Under the pieces are notes generated by a model that searched no databases, was not told where the DNA came from, and worked only from the letters and a program-made list of their open reading frames with translations. Of a stretch of 10,328 nucleotides of DNA, positions 1-6,472 are shown one piece after another (within the stretch, counting starts at the first letter, position 1; the number at the start of each line of letters is the position of its first letter). Both the position numbers and the translations under genes were made by a program. Where the stretch lies: positions 1 through 10,328 of the forward strand of contig DBMK01000006.1 in assembly GCA_002298885.1 (NCBI GenBank). Reading direction: 5' to 3'. Origin of the DNA: Anaerolineaceae bacterium UBA700. Its GTDB lineage: Bacteria; Chloroflexota; Anaerolineae; Anaerolineales; Anaerolineaceae.

Positions 1-53
1 GCTGCTCCGCAGCCGCACGAAACTAAAAGTTACATTATTTTAGGAGTGAATAG

Positions 54-1001
54 ATGGCTAAAAAAGGTGTTGCTGTTGTCGCGGTCGGTGGTAATTCACT
101 GATCAAGGATGAGACTCATAAGTCAGTACCTGACCAATTCGAGGCCGGGTACGAATCGATGTCGCACATCGCCAAAATGATCGAAGAGGGCTGGGACGTC
201 GTCATTTCGCACGGCAACGGGCCGCAGGTTGGTTTCATTCTGCGTCGTTCCGAGCTTTCCCGCCACGAGTTGCACGAAGTGCCGCTGGATTACTGTGGAG
301 CCGACAGCCAGGGTTCCATCGGCTACATGTTCGTACAGGCTCTGCACAATATATTCCTCGAGCGTAAAATCCAGAAGAATGCGGTTGCCGTCGTGACCCA
401 AACAATCGTCGATCGCAATGATAAGGCCTTCCAGAATCCCGCTAAGCCGATCGGCTCATTCATGAGCGAAGCAGACGCCAAAGAACGCGCCGCCAAAGAG
501 AAATGGACCGTTGTGGAAGATGCCGGCCGCGGCTGGCGGCGGGTGGTTGCTTCCCCCATCCCCAAGCGTATCGTCGAAGCCGACGCCATTCAGAACCTTA
601 TTAAGAACGGGTTCGTCGTCGTCGCCGTTGGCGGCGGCGGCATCCCTGTCGTCGAAAAAGAAAATGGCGACCTGGAAGGCGTGGAAGCCGTGATCGACAA
701 GGATTTCGGCTCATCGGTTCTGGCCAACATGATCGACGCCGACCTGTTCGTCATCTCGACCGCCGTCGAGAAAGTGGCCATAAACTTCAATAAGCCCAAT
801 CAGAAGTGGCTGGACCAGATGACCGTCGCTGAGGCCAAAGCTTACATGGCCGAAGGCCATTTCGCCAAGGGCTCCATGCTCCCCAAGATCCAGGCCATCC
901 TCAACTTCCTGGAACATGGCGGCAAGAAAGCCCTCATCACCAATCCGGAGAATATCAGCCGCGCCCTCAAAGGCGAAACCGGCACCTGGATTGTGCCCTA
1001 G
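54..1001 (+). CDS. arcC: Carbamate kinase
   Basis: Cytoplasmic enzyme of the amino-acid kinase fold that reversibly converts carbamoyl phosphate plus ADP to carbamate plus ATP; in catabolism it is the ATP-yielding last step of arginine, agmatine, allantoin or purine fermentation. The 315 residues match the usual family length (about 310). Visible motifs: GGNSL near residue 12, HGNGPQVG at 53-60, the glycine-rich GGGGIPV at 193-199, VIDKDFGSSVLA at 213-224 and GSMLPKIQA at 273-281, with the family's C-terminal pattern ending GTWIVP. The nucleotide-site segment reads STAVEKV where many homologues have TDVDGV. The ATG is preceded by AGGAG at 42-46 with a 7-base spacer. No arginine deiminase or carbamoyltransferase is in view, and the gene is followed directly by a strong terminator, so its pathway partners probably lie upstream of the window. 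The family call is secure; the pathway is not. Confidence 0.96.
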   Translation: MAKKGVAVVAVGGNSLIKDETHKSVPDQFEAGYESMSHIAKMIEEGWDVVISHGNGPQVGFILRRSELSRHELHEVPLDYCGADSQGSIGYMFVQALHNIFLERKIQKNAVAVVTQTIVDRNDKAFQNPAKPIGSFMSEADAKERAAKEKWTVVEDAGRGWRRVVASPIPKRIVEADAIQNLIKNGFVVVAVGGGGIPVVEKENGDLEGVEAVIDKDFGSSVLANMIDADLFVISTAVEKVAINFNKPNQKWLDQMTVAEAKAYMAEGHFAKGSMLPKIQAILNFLEHGGKKALITNPENISRALKGETGTWIVP

Positions 1002-1007
1002 TCCAAT

Positions 1008-1043
1008 ATGGGTTCGGATCCCTTGTGATCCGAACCCATTTTT
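1008..1043 (+). terminator. Rho-independent terminator after carbamate kinase
   Basis: A perfect 13-bp inverted repeat (ATGGGTTCGGATC at 1008-1020 with GATCCGAACCCAT at 1027-1039) closes a 6-base loop and runs into a T tract (1039-1043). It begins six bases after the carbamate kinase stop codon. It should separate that transcript from the importer genes that follow. Confidence 0.92.
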
Positions 1044-1083
1044 ATAATAATCCCCAGATTTCGCAGGCTGGTGTAAAATAGGT

Positions 1084-1133
1084 ACGGTAACGAGCACACT
1101 TTTTCACTTGCAGAAAGGAGGCCGGTTACCCGT
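1084..1133 (+). promoter_or_regulatory. Possible structured leader upstream of the binding-protein gene
   Basis: The 213-base spacer between the carbamate kinase and lipoprotein genes holds the terminator and then about 170 bases of leader. In the leader, ACGGTAAC (1084-1091) can pair with GTTACCCGT (1125-1133), with one bulged C. The loop contains a full Shine-Dalgarno-like AAGGAGG (1115-1121) that has no ATG, GTG or TTG at normal spacing downstream. The sequence TATAAT at 1043-1048 looks like a -10 box but has no good -35 partner. I do not recognise a known riboswitch class. The stem is short and could be chance. Confidence 0.25.
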
Positions 1134-1214
1134 CAAACTTGAATTACAGCCCCACGCAGCACAACAATCGAACCAAAGCACGTTTTCAATTACTGCTCGA
1201 TCCGGAGGAGAAAG

Positions 1215-2546
1215 ATGTATAAGAAAACAACCTGGCTGCTCATCAGCCTACTCGTGATTTCCTCGATGCTGCTTGCATCCTGTGCCCCTGCCGCAACTAC
1301 AGAAGCTCCTACTTCAGTTCCCCCCACGGCTGTCCCGCCGACTCAACCGCCAGCCCCCACCGCCGCGCCCGCAACCGCGGCCCCCACCGCCGCGCCAACT
1401 GCTGTGCCACCAACAGTTGCGCCGACCGCCGCGCCGCTGGTTTTTGGCATGGTTTACGTCGGTCCTTATAATGATAAGGGCTGGAGCCAGGCCCACTACG
1501 ATGCCGCTCAGTATGTAATGCAGAAAATGCCCGGCTCGAAGCTGGTTTACATTGATAAAGGCAACGCAGCTGATCGCCCCGGCACCACGGTTCTGCAGCT
1601 CGCTGAACAGCTCCTCGCCCAGGGCGCTAAGGTCATCGCCTTCACCTCGGACGACATGAAGGATGACGCCATTGCCTTCGCCAAGAAGCACACCGACATC
1701 CCGGTCATCTTCGCATCCGGCGACACAGTCTGGAAGGACGGCAAGGCCTACCAGAACCTGCCCAACATGGTCAATATCATGGGCCGCATGGAATACATGA
1801 AGTTCCTGGCCGGCTGCTCCGCCGCACTGACCACTCAGACCGGCAAGATCGGCTTCCTCGGTCCATTGATCAATGACGAGACCCGCCGCCTGGCAGCTTC
1901 GGCCTTCCTGGGCGCCAAATACTGCTGGACCAAGTACGCTGGCAAGAACGCCGCCGACCTCCAGTTCAAAGTCACCTGGATCGGCTTCTGGTTCAACATC
2001 CCCGGTGTAACCTCCGATCCTACCCAGGTCGCCAACGAGTTCTTCAACGGCGGTTATGACGTCGTCATTTCCGGCATCGACACCACCGAAGCCCTGGTGC
2101 AGGCCAACAAGGCCACCCAGGCTGGCAAGAAAGTGTTCGCCGTCTCCTACGACTATGCCAAGGGCTGCGACGAAGCCCAGACGGTCTGCCTGGGCGTCCC
2201 CTATTTCAATTGGGGTCCGCTTTACGTCAAGTATTTCCAGGAAATCCAGGCTGGCACCTTTAAGCAGGCCTTTGAATGGGCCGGCCCCGATTGGACCAAC
2301 ATCAACAACCCCGACACGTCCATTGTCGGCTTCAACAAGGGCCAGGGTCTCTCCGCCGACGCCTCGGCCAAGCTCGATCAGTTCACTGCCGAGCTGGCTG
2401 GCGGCCTGAACCTGTGGAAGGGTCCACTCAATCTGCAGGATAAGACCGCTTACCTGAAGGACGGCGAGACGGCTACCGACCAGCAGATCTGGTACCTGCC
2501 CCAACTGCTCGAAGGCATGCAGGGCCAGAGTGTTCCGACCAAGTAA
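1215..2546 (+). CDS. BMP/PnrA-family substrate-binding lipoprotein of an ABC importer
   Basis: Extracytoplasmic, membrane-anchored receptor that captures the substrate and delivers it to the permease pair encoded downstream. The BMP/PnrA family is best known for purine nucleosides. Residues 1-22 are a lipoprotein signal peptide with lipobox L20-A21-S22-C23. Residues 24-74 form a low-complexity Pro/Thr/Ala tether, and the BMP domain spans about 75-435. It includes the ligand-site-like segment GPYNDKGWSQAHYDAAQY (83-100) and the strand-turn GKIGFLGPLINDETRR (210-225). Cys318 and Cys325 are close enough to form a disulfide. At 443 residues it is longer than typical PnrA proteins (about 350), mostly because of the tether. 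A strong GGAGGAG at 1204-1210 precedes the ATG. The gene is first in the importer block and is separated from the ATPase gene by a palindromic spacer. The family is clear; the exact ligand cannot be read from sequence. Confidence 0.93.
   Translation: MYKKTTWLLISLLVISSMLLASCAPAATTEAPTSVPPTAVPPTQPPAPTAAPATAAPTAAPTAVPPTVAPTAAPLVFGMVYVGPYNDKGWSQAHYDAAQYVMQKMPGSKLVYIDKGNAADRPGTTVLQLAEQLLAQGAKVIAFTSDDMKDDAIAFAKKHTDIPVIFASGDTVWKDGKAYQNLPNMVNIMGRMEYMKFLAGCSAALTTQTGKIGFLGPLINDETRRLAASAFLGAKYCWTKYAGKNAADLQFKVTWIGFWFNIPGVTSDPTQVANEFFNGGYDVVISGIDTTEALVQANKATQAGKKVFAVSYDYAKGCDEAQTVCLGVPYFNWGPLYVKYFQEIQAGTFKQAFEWAGPDWTNINNPDTSIVGFNKGQGLSADASAKLDQFTAELAGGLNLWKGPLNLQDKTAYLKDGETATDQQIWYLPQLLEGMQGQSVPTK
1354..1396 (+). 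repeat. 27-base-period repeat encoding part of the Pro/Thr/Ala tether
   Basis: The 16-mer CCCCCACCGCCGCGCC occurs at 1354-1369 and exactly again at 1381-1396. It lies in the tether of the lipoprotein and encodes TAAP-type units. It looks like slippage or duplication within a low-complexity spacer, and tether length probably varies among relatives. Confidence 0.7.
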
Positions 2547-2560
2547 TTCGGTTTGAAATG

Positions 2561-2676
2561 GGGCTGTCTATAAAATAACGTTCTTTGAAAGTTCACGCCA
2601 TGTAGGGACACGGGGGTGCCTGGCAGCACCTATGTCGAGGAGAAATCCCCCGTGCCCCTACTTTTTAGGACGGCCC
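2561..2676. repeat. Candidate MITE-like palindromic element between lipoprotein and ATPase genes
   Basis: Most of the 171-base spacer is a nested palindrome. Outer arms GGGCTGTC (2561-2568) and GACGGCCC (2669-2676) pair over 8 bp including one G-T. Just inside them, TATAAAAT on the left and CTTTTTA on the right continue partial terminal symmetry. The inner arms are the 15-base inverted repeat at 2602-2616 and 2647-2661. A 4-base AAAT flanks both ends (2556-2559, 2678-2681) and could be a target duplication, though AAAT is common. There is no transposase ORF inside. It may be a non-autonomous element or simply an extragenic palindrome. Confidence 0.4.
2602..2666 (+). terminator. Intra-operon hairpin with T tract, possible partial terminator
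   Basis: The arms GTAGGGACACGGGGG (2602-2616) and CCCCCGTGCCCCTAC (2647-2661) pair at 14 of 15 positions across a 30-base loop, and TTTTT follows directly at 2662-2666. GGTGC/GCACC (2615-2619, 2626-2630) offers a competing small stem. It sits after the binding-protein stop codon, where partial termination or 3'-end protection could keep the lipoprotein more abundant than the membrane subunits. The loop is long for an efficient intrinsic terminator. Confidence 0.45.
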
Positions 2677-2717
2677 TAAATTTGCAACTGCAATAAGTCA
2701 CAGGAACTGTTGACTTC

Positions 2718-4181
2718 ATGGACATTGAGCTTAGAAATATTCACAAGTGGTTTGGAAAAGTTCACGCCAACGATGGGATCAACCTGAAGCTCCCCAGCGG
2801 CATCATCCAGGGCATCCTGGGTGAAAATGGGGCCGGCAAGAGCACCCTGATGAAGGTCCTCTCCGGCTTCATACAGGCCGACGAGGGCCAGATCCTGCTG
2901 GACGGCAAGGCCGTAAAGATCACCGACCCGGCCAGTTCGCTGCGCCTGGGGATCGGCATGCTCCACCAGGACCCGCTGGATTTCCCCCCGATGAAGGTCA
3001 TCGATGATTTCCTGATCGGCAAGGAAGGCGGTCTCATTCCCAACCGCAAAGGGGCTCTCCAGGAAATTATGGCCCTGGAACAGCAGTTCGGCTTCGATAT
3101 CGACCCCGAGACCTACGTGGATATGCTCACCGTCGGCGAACGCCAGCAGCTCGAGATCCTGCGCCTGCTCTGGCTGGGCGCCAAGGCCTTGATCCTCGAC
3201 GAGCCCACCACCGGCATCAGTTCCTCCCAGCGGATCAAATTATTTGAAACCCTGCGCAAGCTGGCCGCACAGGGTATGATCGTCATCTTCGTCTCACATA
3301 AGCTTGAGGAGGTCGAAGGCCTTTGCCAGCGCGTGGCCGTCTTCCGCCGCGGTCAGTTAGTCGGCGAGGTCAATCCGCCCTACGTGACCCAGGAGCTGGT
3401 CAAGCTCATGTTCGGCAAGGTTGTCTCGCCCGACAGCCGGGTATATGCCCGCTCCGGCGAGGCCGCGCTCACCCTCACCGGACTGTCCATCGAGGACGTC
3501 CGGCTCAAGATACAGGACGTGTCCCTTCAGGTCCAACACGGCGAGGTCATCGGCCTGGCCGGCATGGAGGGTTCGGGCCAGCGCCAGTTCCTGCGCACCC
3601 TCGGCGGCCTGATCCGCCCGGTGAGCGGGAAGATCTTGTTGGGCAGCAAAGATCTGACCGGCAAGCCTTATCACGCCTTCCTTGAATCGGGCATTTCCTA
3701 CGTGCCCGCTGCTCGCCTGGAGGAAGGCCTTATCTCCGGCCTGAACCTAACCGAGCACTTCATCCTGGCCGACCAATCCACCGGCTTCATGATCAACCAC
3801 AACAAAGCTCAGCAGGTCACCAAAGAACGCATTGCGTCGTTCTCCATCAAAGGCACTCCTGCCAGTCAGATCGAGGAGCTTTCCGGCGGCAACCAGCAGC
3901 GTGCTTTGCTCGCCCTGTGCCGCGACCCTGTCAAGCTGCTCCTCCTCGAACACCCCACCCGCGGCCTCGACATCGAATCGGCCATCTGGATCTGGGGCAA
4001 ATTGAAAGAACGCTGCAAGCTGAACACCAGCATTTTCTTTATATCCTCTGATCTGGAAGAAATTCTCCAGTACAGCGACCGCATCCTGGTCTTCTTCGGC
4101 GGCAAGGTTTCGAAACCCATCGAATCCGTGGAAACCTCGGTCGAGCAGTTGGGAAACTTGATTGGCGGTAAAGGATTCTAG
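2718..4181 (+). CDS. ABC importer ATP-binding protein with two fused nucleotide-binding domains
   Basis: Cytoplasmic motor of the importer, of the nucleoside/simple-sugar type in which two ATPase domains are fused; 487 residues is close to the usual 500. Domain 1 (about 1-235) has Walker A GENGAGKS (35-42), Q-loop Gln84, a degenerate signature LTVGERQQ (137-144), Walker B ALILDEP (157-163) and switch His194. Domain 2 (about 248-487) has a broken Walker A, GMEGSGQRQ (282-290), with no P-loop lysine, but an intact signature LSGGNQQ (388-394). Its Walker B reads LLLLEHPT, so the usual Asp-Glu is Glu411-His412, and the switch histidine is replaced by Ser444. Only the composite site formed by domain 1 Walker A and domain 2 signature should hydrolyse ATP, as is common in this family. 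The start has only a weak AGGA (2702-2705) with a 12-base spacer, and no better in-frame start is seen. Confidence 0.94.
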   Translation: MDIELRNIHKWFGKVHANDGINLKLPSGIIQGILGENGAGKSTLMKVLSGFIQADEGQILLDGKAVKITDPASSLRLGIGMLHQDPLDFPPMKVIDDFLIGKEGGLIPNRKGALQEIMALEQQFGFDIDPETYVDMLTVGERQQLEILRLLWLGAKALILDEPTTGISSSQRIKLFETLRKLAAQGMIVIFVSHKLEEVEGLCQRVAVFRRGQLVGEVNPPYVTQELVKLMFGKVVSPDSRVYARSGEAALTLTGLSIEDVRLKIQDVSLQVQHGEVIGLAGMEGSGQRQFLRTLGGLIRPVSGKILLGSKDLTGKPYHAFLESGISYVPAARLEEGLISGLNLTEHFILADQSTGFMINHNKAQQVTKERIASFSIKGTPASQIEELSGGNQQRALLALCRDPVKLLLLEHPTRGLDIESAIWIWGKLKERCKLNTSIFFISSDLEEILQYSDRILVFFGGKVSKPIESVETSVEQLGNLIGGKGF

Positions 4182-4198
4182 GAACGTGAGGAGCATCG

Positions 4199-5242
4199 AT
4201 GCTTAAATCGAATTCCCGCTGGCTCGGTCTGAGTTTTCGCCTGGGCGCCATCCTGTTGGCGCTGATATTCACCGCCATTGTCATTTTGGTCTCGAACGCC
4301 AATCCGCTGGACGTTTTTTCCAACATCATCAACGGCGCCTTTGGCTCGGTTGATAATATCGCCAACGTATTCGTGGCCTGGGTCCCGCTGCTGCTGGCCA
4401 GTTCCGGCCTGTTGATTACCTTTGCCGCAGGACTGTGGAACATCGGCATCGAGGGCCAGATCACCCTGGGAGCCATCTTTACCACGTTCGTCCTGCGCAC
4501 CTTGCAGGATTCCAGTGTCGATCCTTCGATCATCCTCATCCTCGGCATCCTCGCCGGAGTGCTGGGCGGCGCCCTGTGGGCCGCCCTGGCGGGCGCCTTG
4601 AGGATTTACGGCGGCGTCAATGAAATATTCGGCGGACTTGGGTTGAATTTCATCGCTACCGCAATCACCCTGTGGCTGATCTTCGGCCCCTGGAAGCGCC
4701 CCGGCATCGCCTCTATGAGCGGCACCCAGCCGTTCCCCGACGCCCTGGCCCTGCCCGTGATCGGCGAGCTGCGCCTCAGCATCTGGACGGTCGTCATCGG
4801 CGTCGCCGGCATCATCCTGGTGTACGTCTTGCTCAACGGCACTTATTTTGGACTGCGCCTCAAGGCCGTCGGGAAGAATATGCGCTCGGCCTTCTTATTG
4901 GGCATCCCCACCAACCGCTACATGATGGTATCCTTCCTGATCTGCGGCGCCTTCGCCGGAATTGCTGGAGCGCTGCAGGTGGAGGCAGTCTACCACCGTC
5001 TCATCCCATCGATTTCGTCGGGCTATGGTTTCCTGGGCCTGCTGGTCGCCATGCTAGTCAACTATCAGGCCATTTGGGTTGCCCCGGTGGCGTTGTTCTT
5101 CGCCATCCTTAATATTGGCAGCATCCAACTGCCGATTGTGCTGAAACTGGATTCTTCATTGGGCGGCGTGCTGCAAGAAGCCCTGGTGCTGATCGTCCTG
5201 ATGATGGAAGGCCTTCGCCAGCGTCTCGTCAAGAAAGAGTAA
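4199..5242 (+). CDS. ABC importer permease, first subunit (BPD_transp_2 / NupP-like)
   Basis: Integral membrane subunit of the importer that forms half of the translocation pore with the next gene's product. The 347 residues carry many hydrophobic segments (for example about 13-31, 58-78, 88-100, 111-134, 148-163, 195-212, 243-260, 277-305 and 324-337). Family landmarks are AAGLWNIGIEGQITLGA (76-92), GGVNEIFGGLGLNFIA (138-153), the cytoplasmic coupling region FGLRLKAVGKNMRSAFLLGI (217-236) and SSGYGFLGLLVAML (273-286). Length and motifs resemble the nucleoside permease group (Bacillus NupP, about 348 residues). It starts 17 bases after the ATPase stop with GAGGAG at 4188-4193, so it is clearly co-transcribed. 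Simple-sugar permeases are relatives, but the BMP partner favours a nucleoside-like substrate. Confidence 0.93.
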   Translation: MLKSNSRWLGLSFRLGAILLALIFTAIVILVSNANPLDVFSNIINGAFGSVDNIANVFVAWVPLLLASSGLLITFAAGLWNIGIEGQITLGAIFTTFVLRTLQDSSVDPSIILILGILAGVLGGALWAALAGALRIYGGVNEIFGGLGLNFIATAITLWLIFGPWKRPGIASMSGTQPFPDALALPVIGELRLSIWTVVIGVAGIILVYVLLNGTYFGLRLKAVGKNMRSAFLLGIPTNRYMMVSFLICGAFAGIAGALQVEAVYHRLIPSISSGYGFLGLLVAMLVNYQAIWVAPVALFFAILNIGSIQLPIVLKLDSSLGGVLQEALVLIVLMMEGLRQRLVKKE

Positions 5243-5289
5243 AGCCATGGAATATCGATTATTCTACGTTGAACTTGAGGAGAATTCTC

Positions 5290-6372
5290 ATGCTTGACAG
5301 AGCGCGCACCTGGCGGAACCTTCTGATCGTCATTGGGATTGCCATTCTCGTGGGCGTCTTCCTGTACCTGAACCAGGCCGGGGACACAATCCAGGCCGGC
5401 CTGGCCGGGGCCATCGCCGGAGCCGCTCCGGTGATCTTTGCCATCGTCGGCGAGACCATCACCGAACGCGCCGGCGTCGTCAACCTGTCCTTGAACGGCA
5501 CCATCCTCTTATCCGCCATGTCCGGCTTTGCCGTCTCCTTGGCCACCAACAGCGTTATCCTGGGTTTCCTGGCCGGAGCATTGGTCGGCGGCCTGGTCGC
5601 CCTGATCGTCGCTTTTTCGAGCATCACTCTCAAACAGTCCCAGGTGGCGGTCGGCTTCGTGCTCACCCTGCTCTGCCGCGACCTGTCCTATTTCCTCGGC
5701 AACCCGATCATGGGCGCTTCCGGTCCCACCGTCCCCGCCGCCCCCATCCCGCTGCTGGGCAACCTCCCCGTCCTGGGCACCCTGTTCTTCAAGCAGGACC
5801 TCACGGTATACGCCAGCTTTGTGCTGATCGGCCTGGCTTATTTCTGGATCTTCAAGACCCGCCAGGGCCTCCTGCTCCAGGGCATTGGTGAGCGGCCGGC
5901 GGCGGCTTACGTGCGCGGCGCCAACGTTAACCGCTTGCGCTACATTTACACATTCATCGGCGGCGCCCTGGTTGGCATTGCCGGCCCGATCTTTTCTCTC
6001 AGCGTCAAGGCCGGATGGAAGGGCACCATCTCGGGCCTGGACGGTATCGGCTGGATCGCCCTTTCGATCACCATTTTCGGCGGCTGGAACCCGCTGCGCG
6101 CCGCAGCCGGCGCCTACCTGTTCGCCCTACTCCAATGGTTGGGCCTGGTTCTTCAGCCCAGCCTGCCGAACATTCCCTCGCAGGTGCTCCAGGTGGCCCC
6201 GTTCCCGCTGATGATCCTCACCCTGCTGCTGGTGAACATCGGCAACGCCGAATGGGTCGAGCGTACCCTGGCCGGCATGCCGCCGCAGACCCGCAAGGTG
6301 GCTGCCCGCATCCTGCGTTCGATGAAAACCTCGCCGCCGGCTTCGCTGGGCGTGCCATTTGAAAACGAATAA
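5290..6372 (+). CDS. ABC importer permease, second subunit (BPD_transp_2 / NupQ-like)
   Basis: Second membrane subunit of the importer, paired with the preceding permease. I chose the ATG at 5290, which has GAGGAG at 5277-5282 and a 7-base spacer, over an in-frame TTG at 5269 that would lie upstream of that ribosome-binding site; this gives 360 residues. Landmarks are GETITERAGVVNLSLNG (54-70), the cytoplasmic loop TRQGLLLQGIGERPAAAYVRG (190-210, two short blocks either side of GIGE), and GLDGIGWIALSITIFGGWNP (249-268), the usual NupQ-type signature. In many relatives the first motif reads LGLEG; here Asn69 replaces the acidic residue. A hydrophilic tail of about 40 residues follows the last membrane segment, which makes the protein longer than NupQ-like proteins of about 320 residues. 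It is the last gene of the importer block and is followed by a hairpin. Confidence 0.93.
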   Translation: MLDRARTWRNLLIVIGIAILVGVFLYLNQAGDTIQAGLAGAIAGAAPVIFAIVGETITERAGVVNLSLNGTILLSAMSGFAVSLATNSVILGFLAGALVGGLVALIVAFSSITLKQSQVAVGFVLTLLCRDLSYFLGNPIMGASGPTVPAAPIPLLGNLPVLGTLFFKQDLTVYASFVLIGLAYFWIFKTRQGLLLQGIGERPAAAYVRGANVNRLRYIYTFIGGALVGIAGPIFSLSVKAGWKGTISGLDGIGWIALSITIFGGWNPLRAAAGAYLFALLQWLGLVLQPSLPNIPSQVLQVAPFPLMILTLLLVNIGNAEWVERTLAGMPPQTRKVAARILRSMKTSPPASLGVPFENE

Positions 6373-6378
6373 AAACTT

Positions 6379-6406
6379 TCAGGGGTTGCAATGCAACCCC
6401 TGATTT
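6379..6406 (+). terminator. Hairpin terminator after the importer operon
   Basis: TCAGGGGTTGC (6379-6389) pairs perfectly with GCAACCCCTGA (6393-6403), giving an 11-bp stem with a 3-base loop seven bases after the stop codon. The T tract that follows is short (TTT, 6404-6406), and an A run (6372-6376) precedes the stem. A terminator is the best reading because the next gene has its own -10-like sequence, though termination may be incomplete. Confidence 0.72.
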
Positions 6407-6435
6407 AACTCCAAAATGGTTTTATCGAATATAAT
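6405..6435 (+). promoter_or_regulatory. Candidate promoter of the threonine synthase-like gene
   Basis: A perfect -10 hexamer TATAAT lies at 6430-6435, in the short spacer after the importer hairpin and 38 bases before the ATG at 6473. The best -35 candidate, TTAACT (6405-6410), matches TTGACA at four positions but sits 19 bases away, which is long. The position between a terminator and a gene start supports a real promoter. The upstream half is weak. Confidence 0.45.
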
Positions 6436-6472
6436 ATGGGTGGTTGTCTGACATTTCACATAAGGGAGTAAC

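Noticed and set aside
1..43. Tail of an upstream gene before carbamate kinase
   Set aside because: Two frames remain open from the window edge to stops at 24-26 and 41-43, but the fragments are too short to recognise, so no CDS is claimed.
1043..1048. Perfect TATAAT as promoter of the lipoprotein gene
   Set aside because: It overlaps the terminator T tract, and the only -35-like hexamer (TTGTGA at 1023) is 14 bases away inside the hairpin loop, so it is not convincing on its own.
1314..2504. 396-codon minus-strand frame opposite the lipoprotein gene
   Set aside because: The + strand encodes an unmistakable BMP lipoprotein. The antisense product is low-complexity and Gly/Val/Asp-rich, typical of a shadow frame.
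2710..2737. TTGACT and TAGAAA as a promoter at the ATPase gene start
   Set aside because: The -10 half falls inside the coding region downstream of the ATG, so it cannot drive the full gene, and the match is weak.
5269..5289. Upstream TTG start for the second permease (7 extra residues)
   Set aside because: The GAGGAG ribosome-binding site at 5277-5282 lies inside this extension and points to the ATG at 5290.
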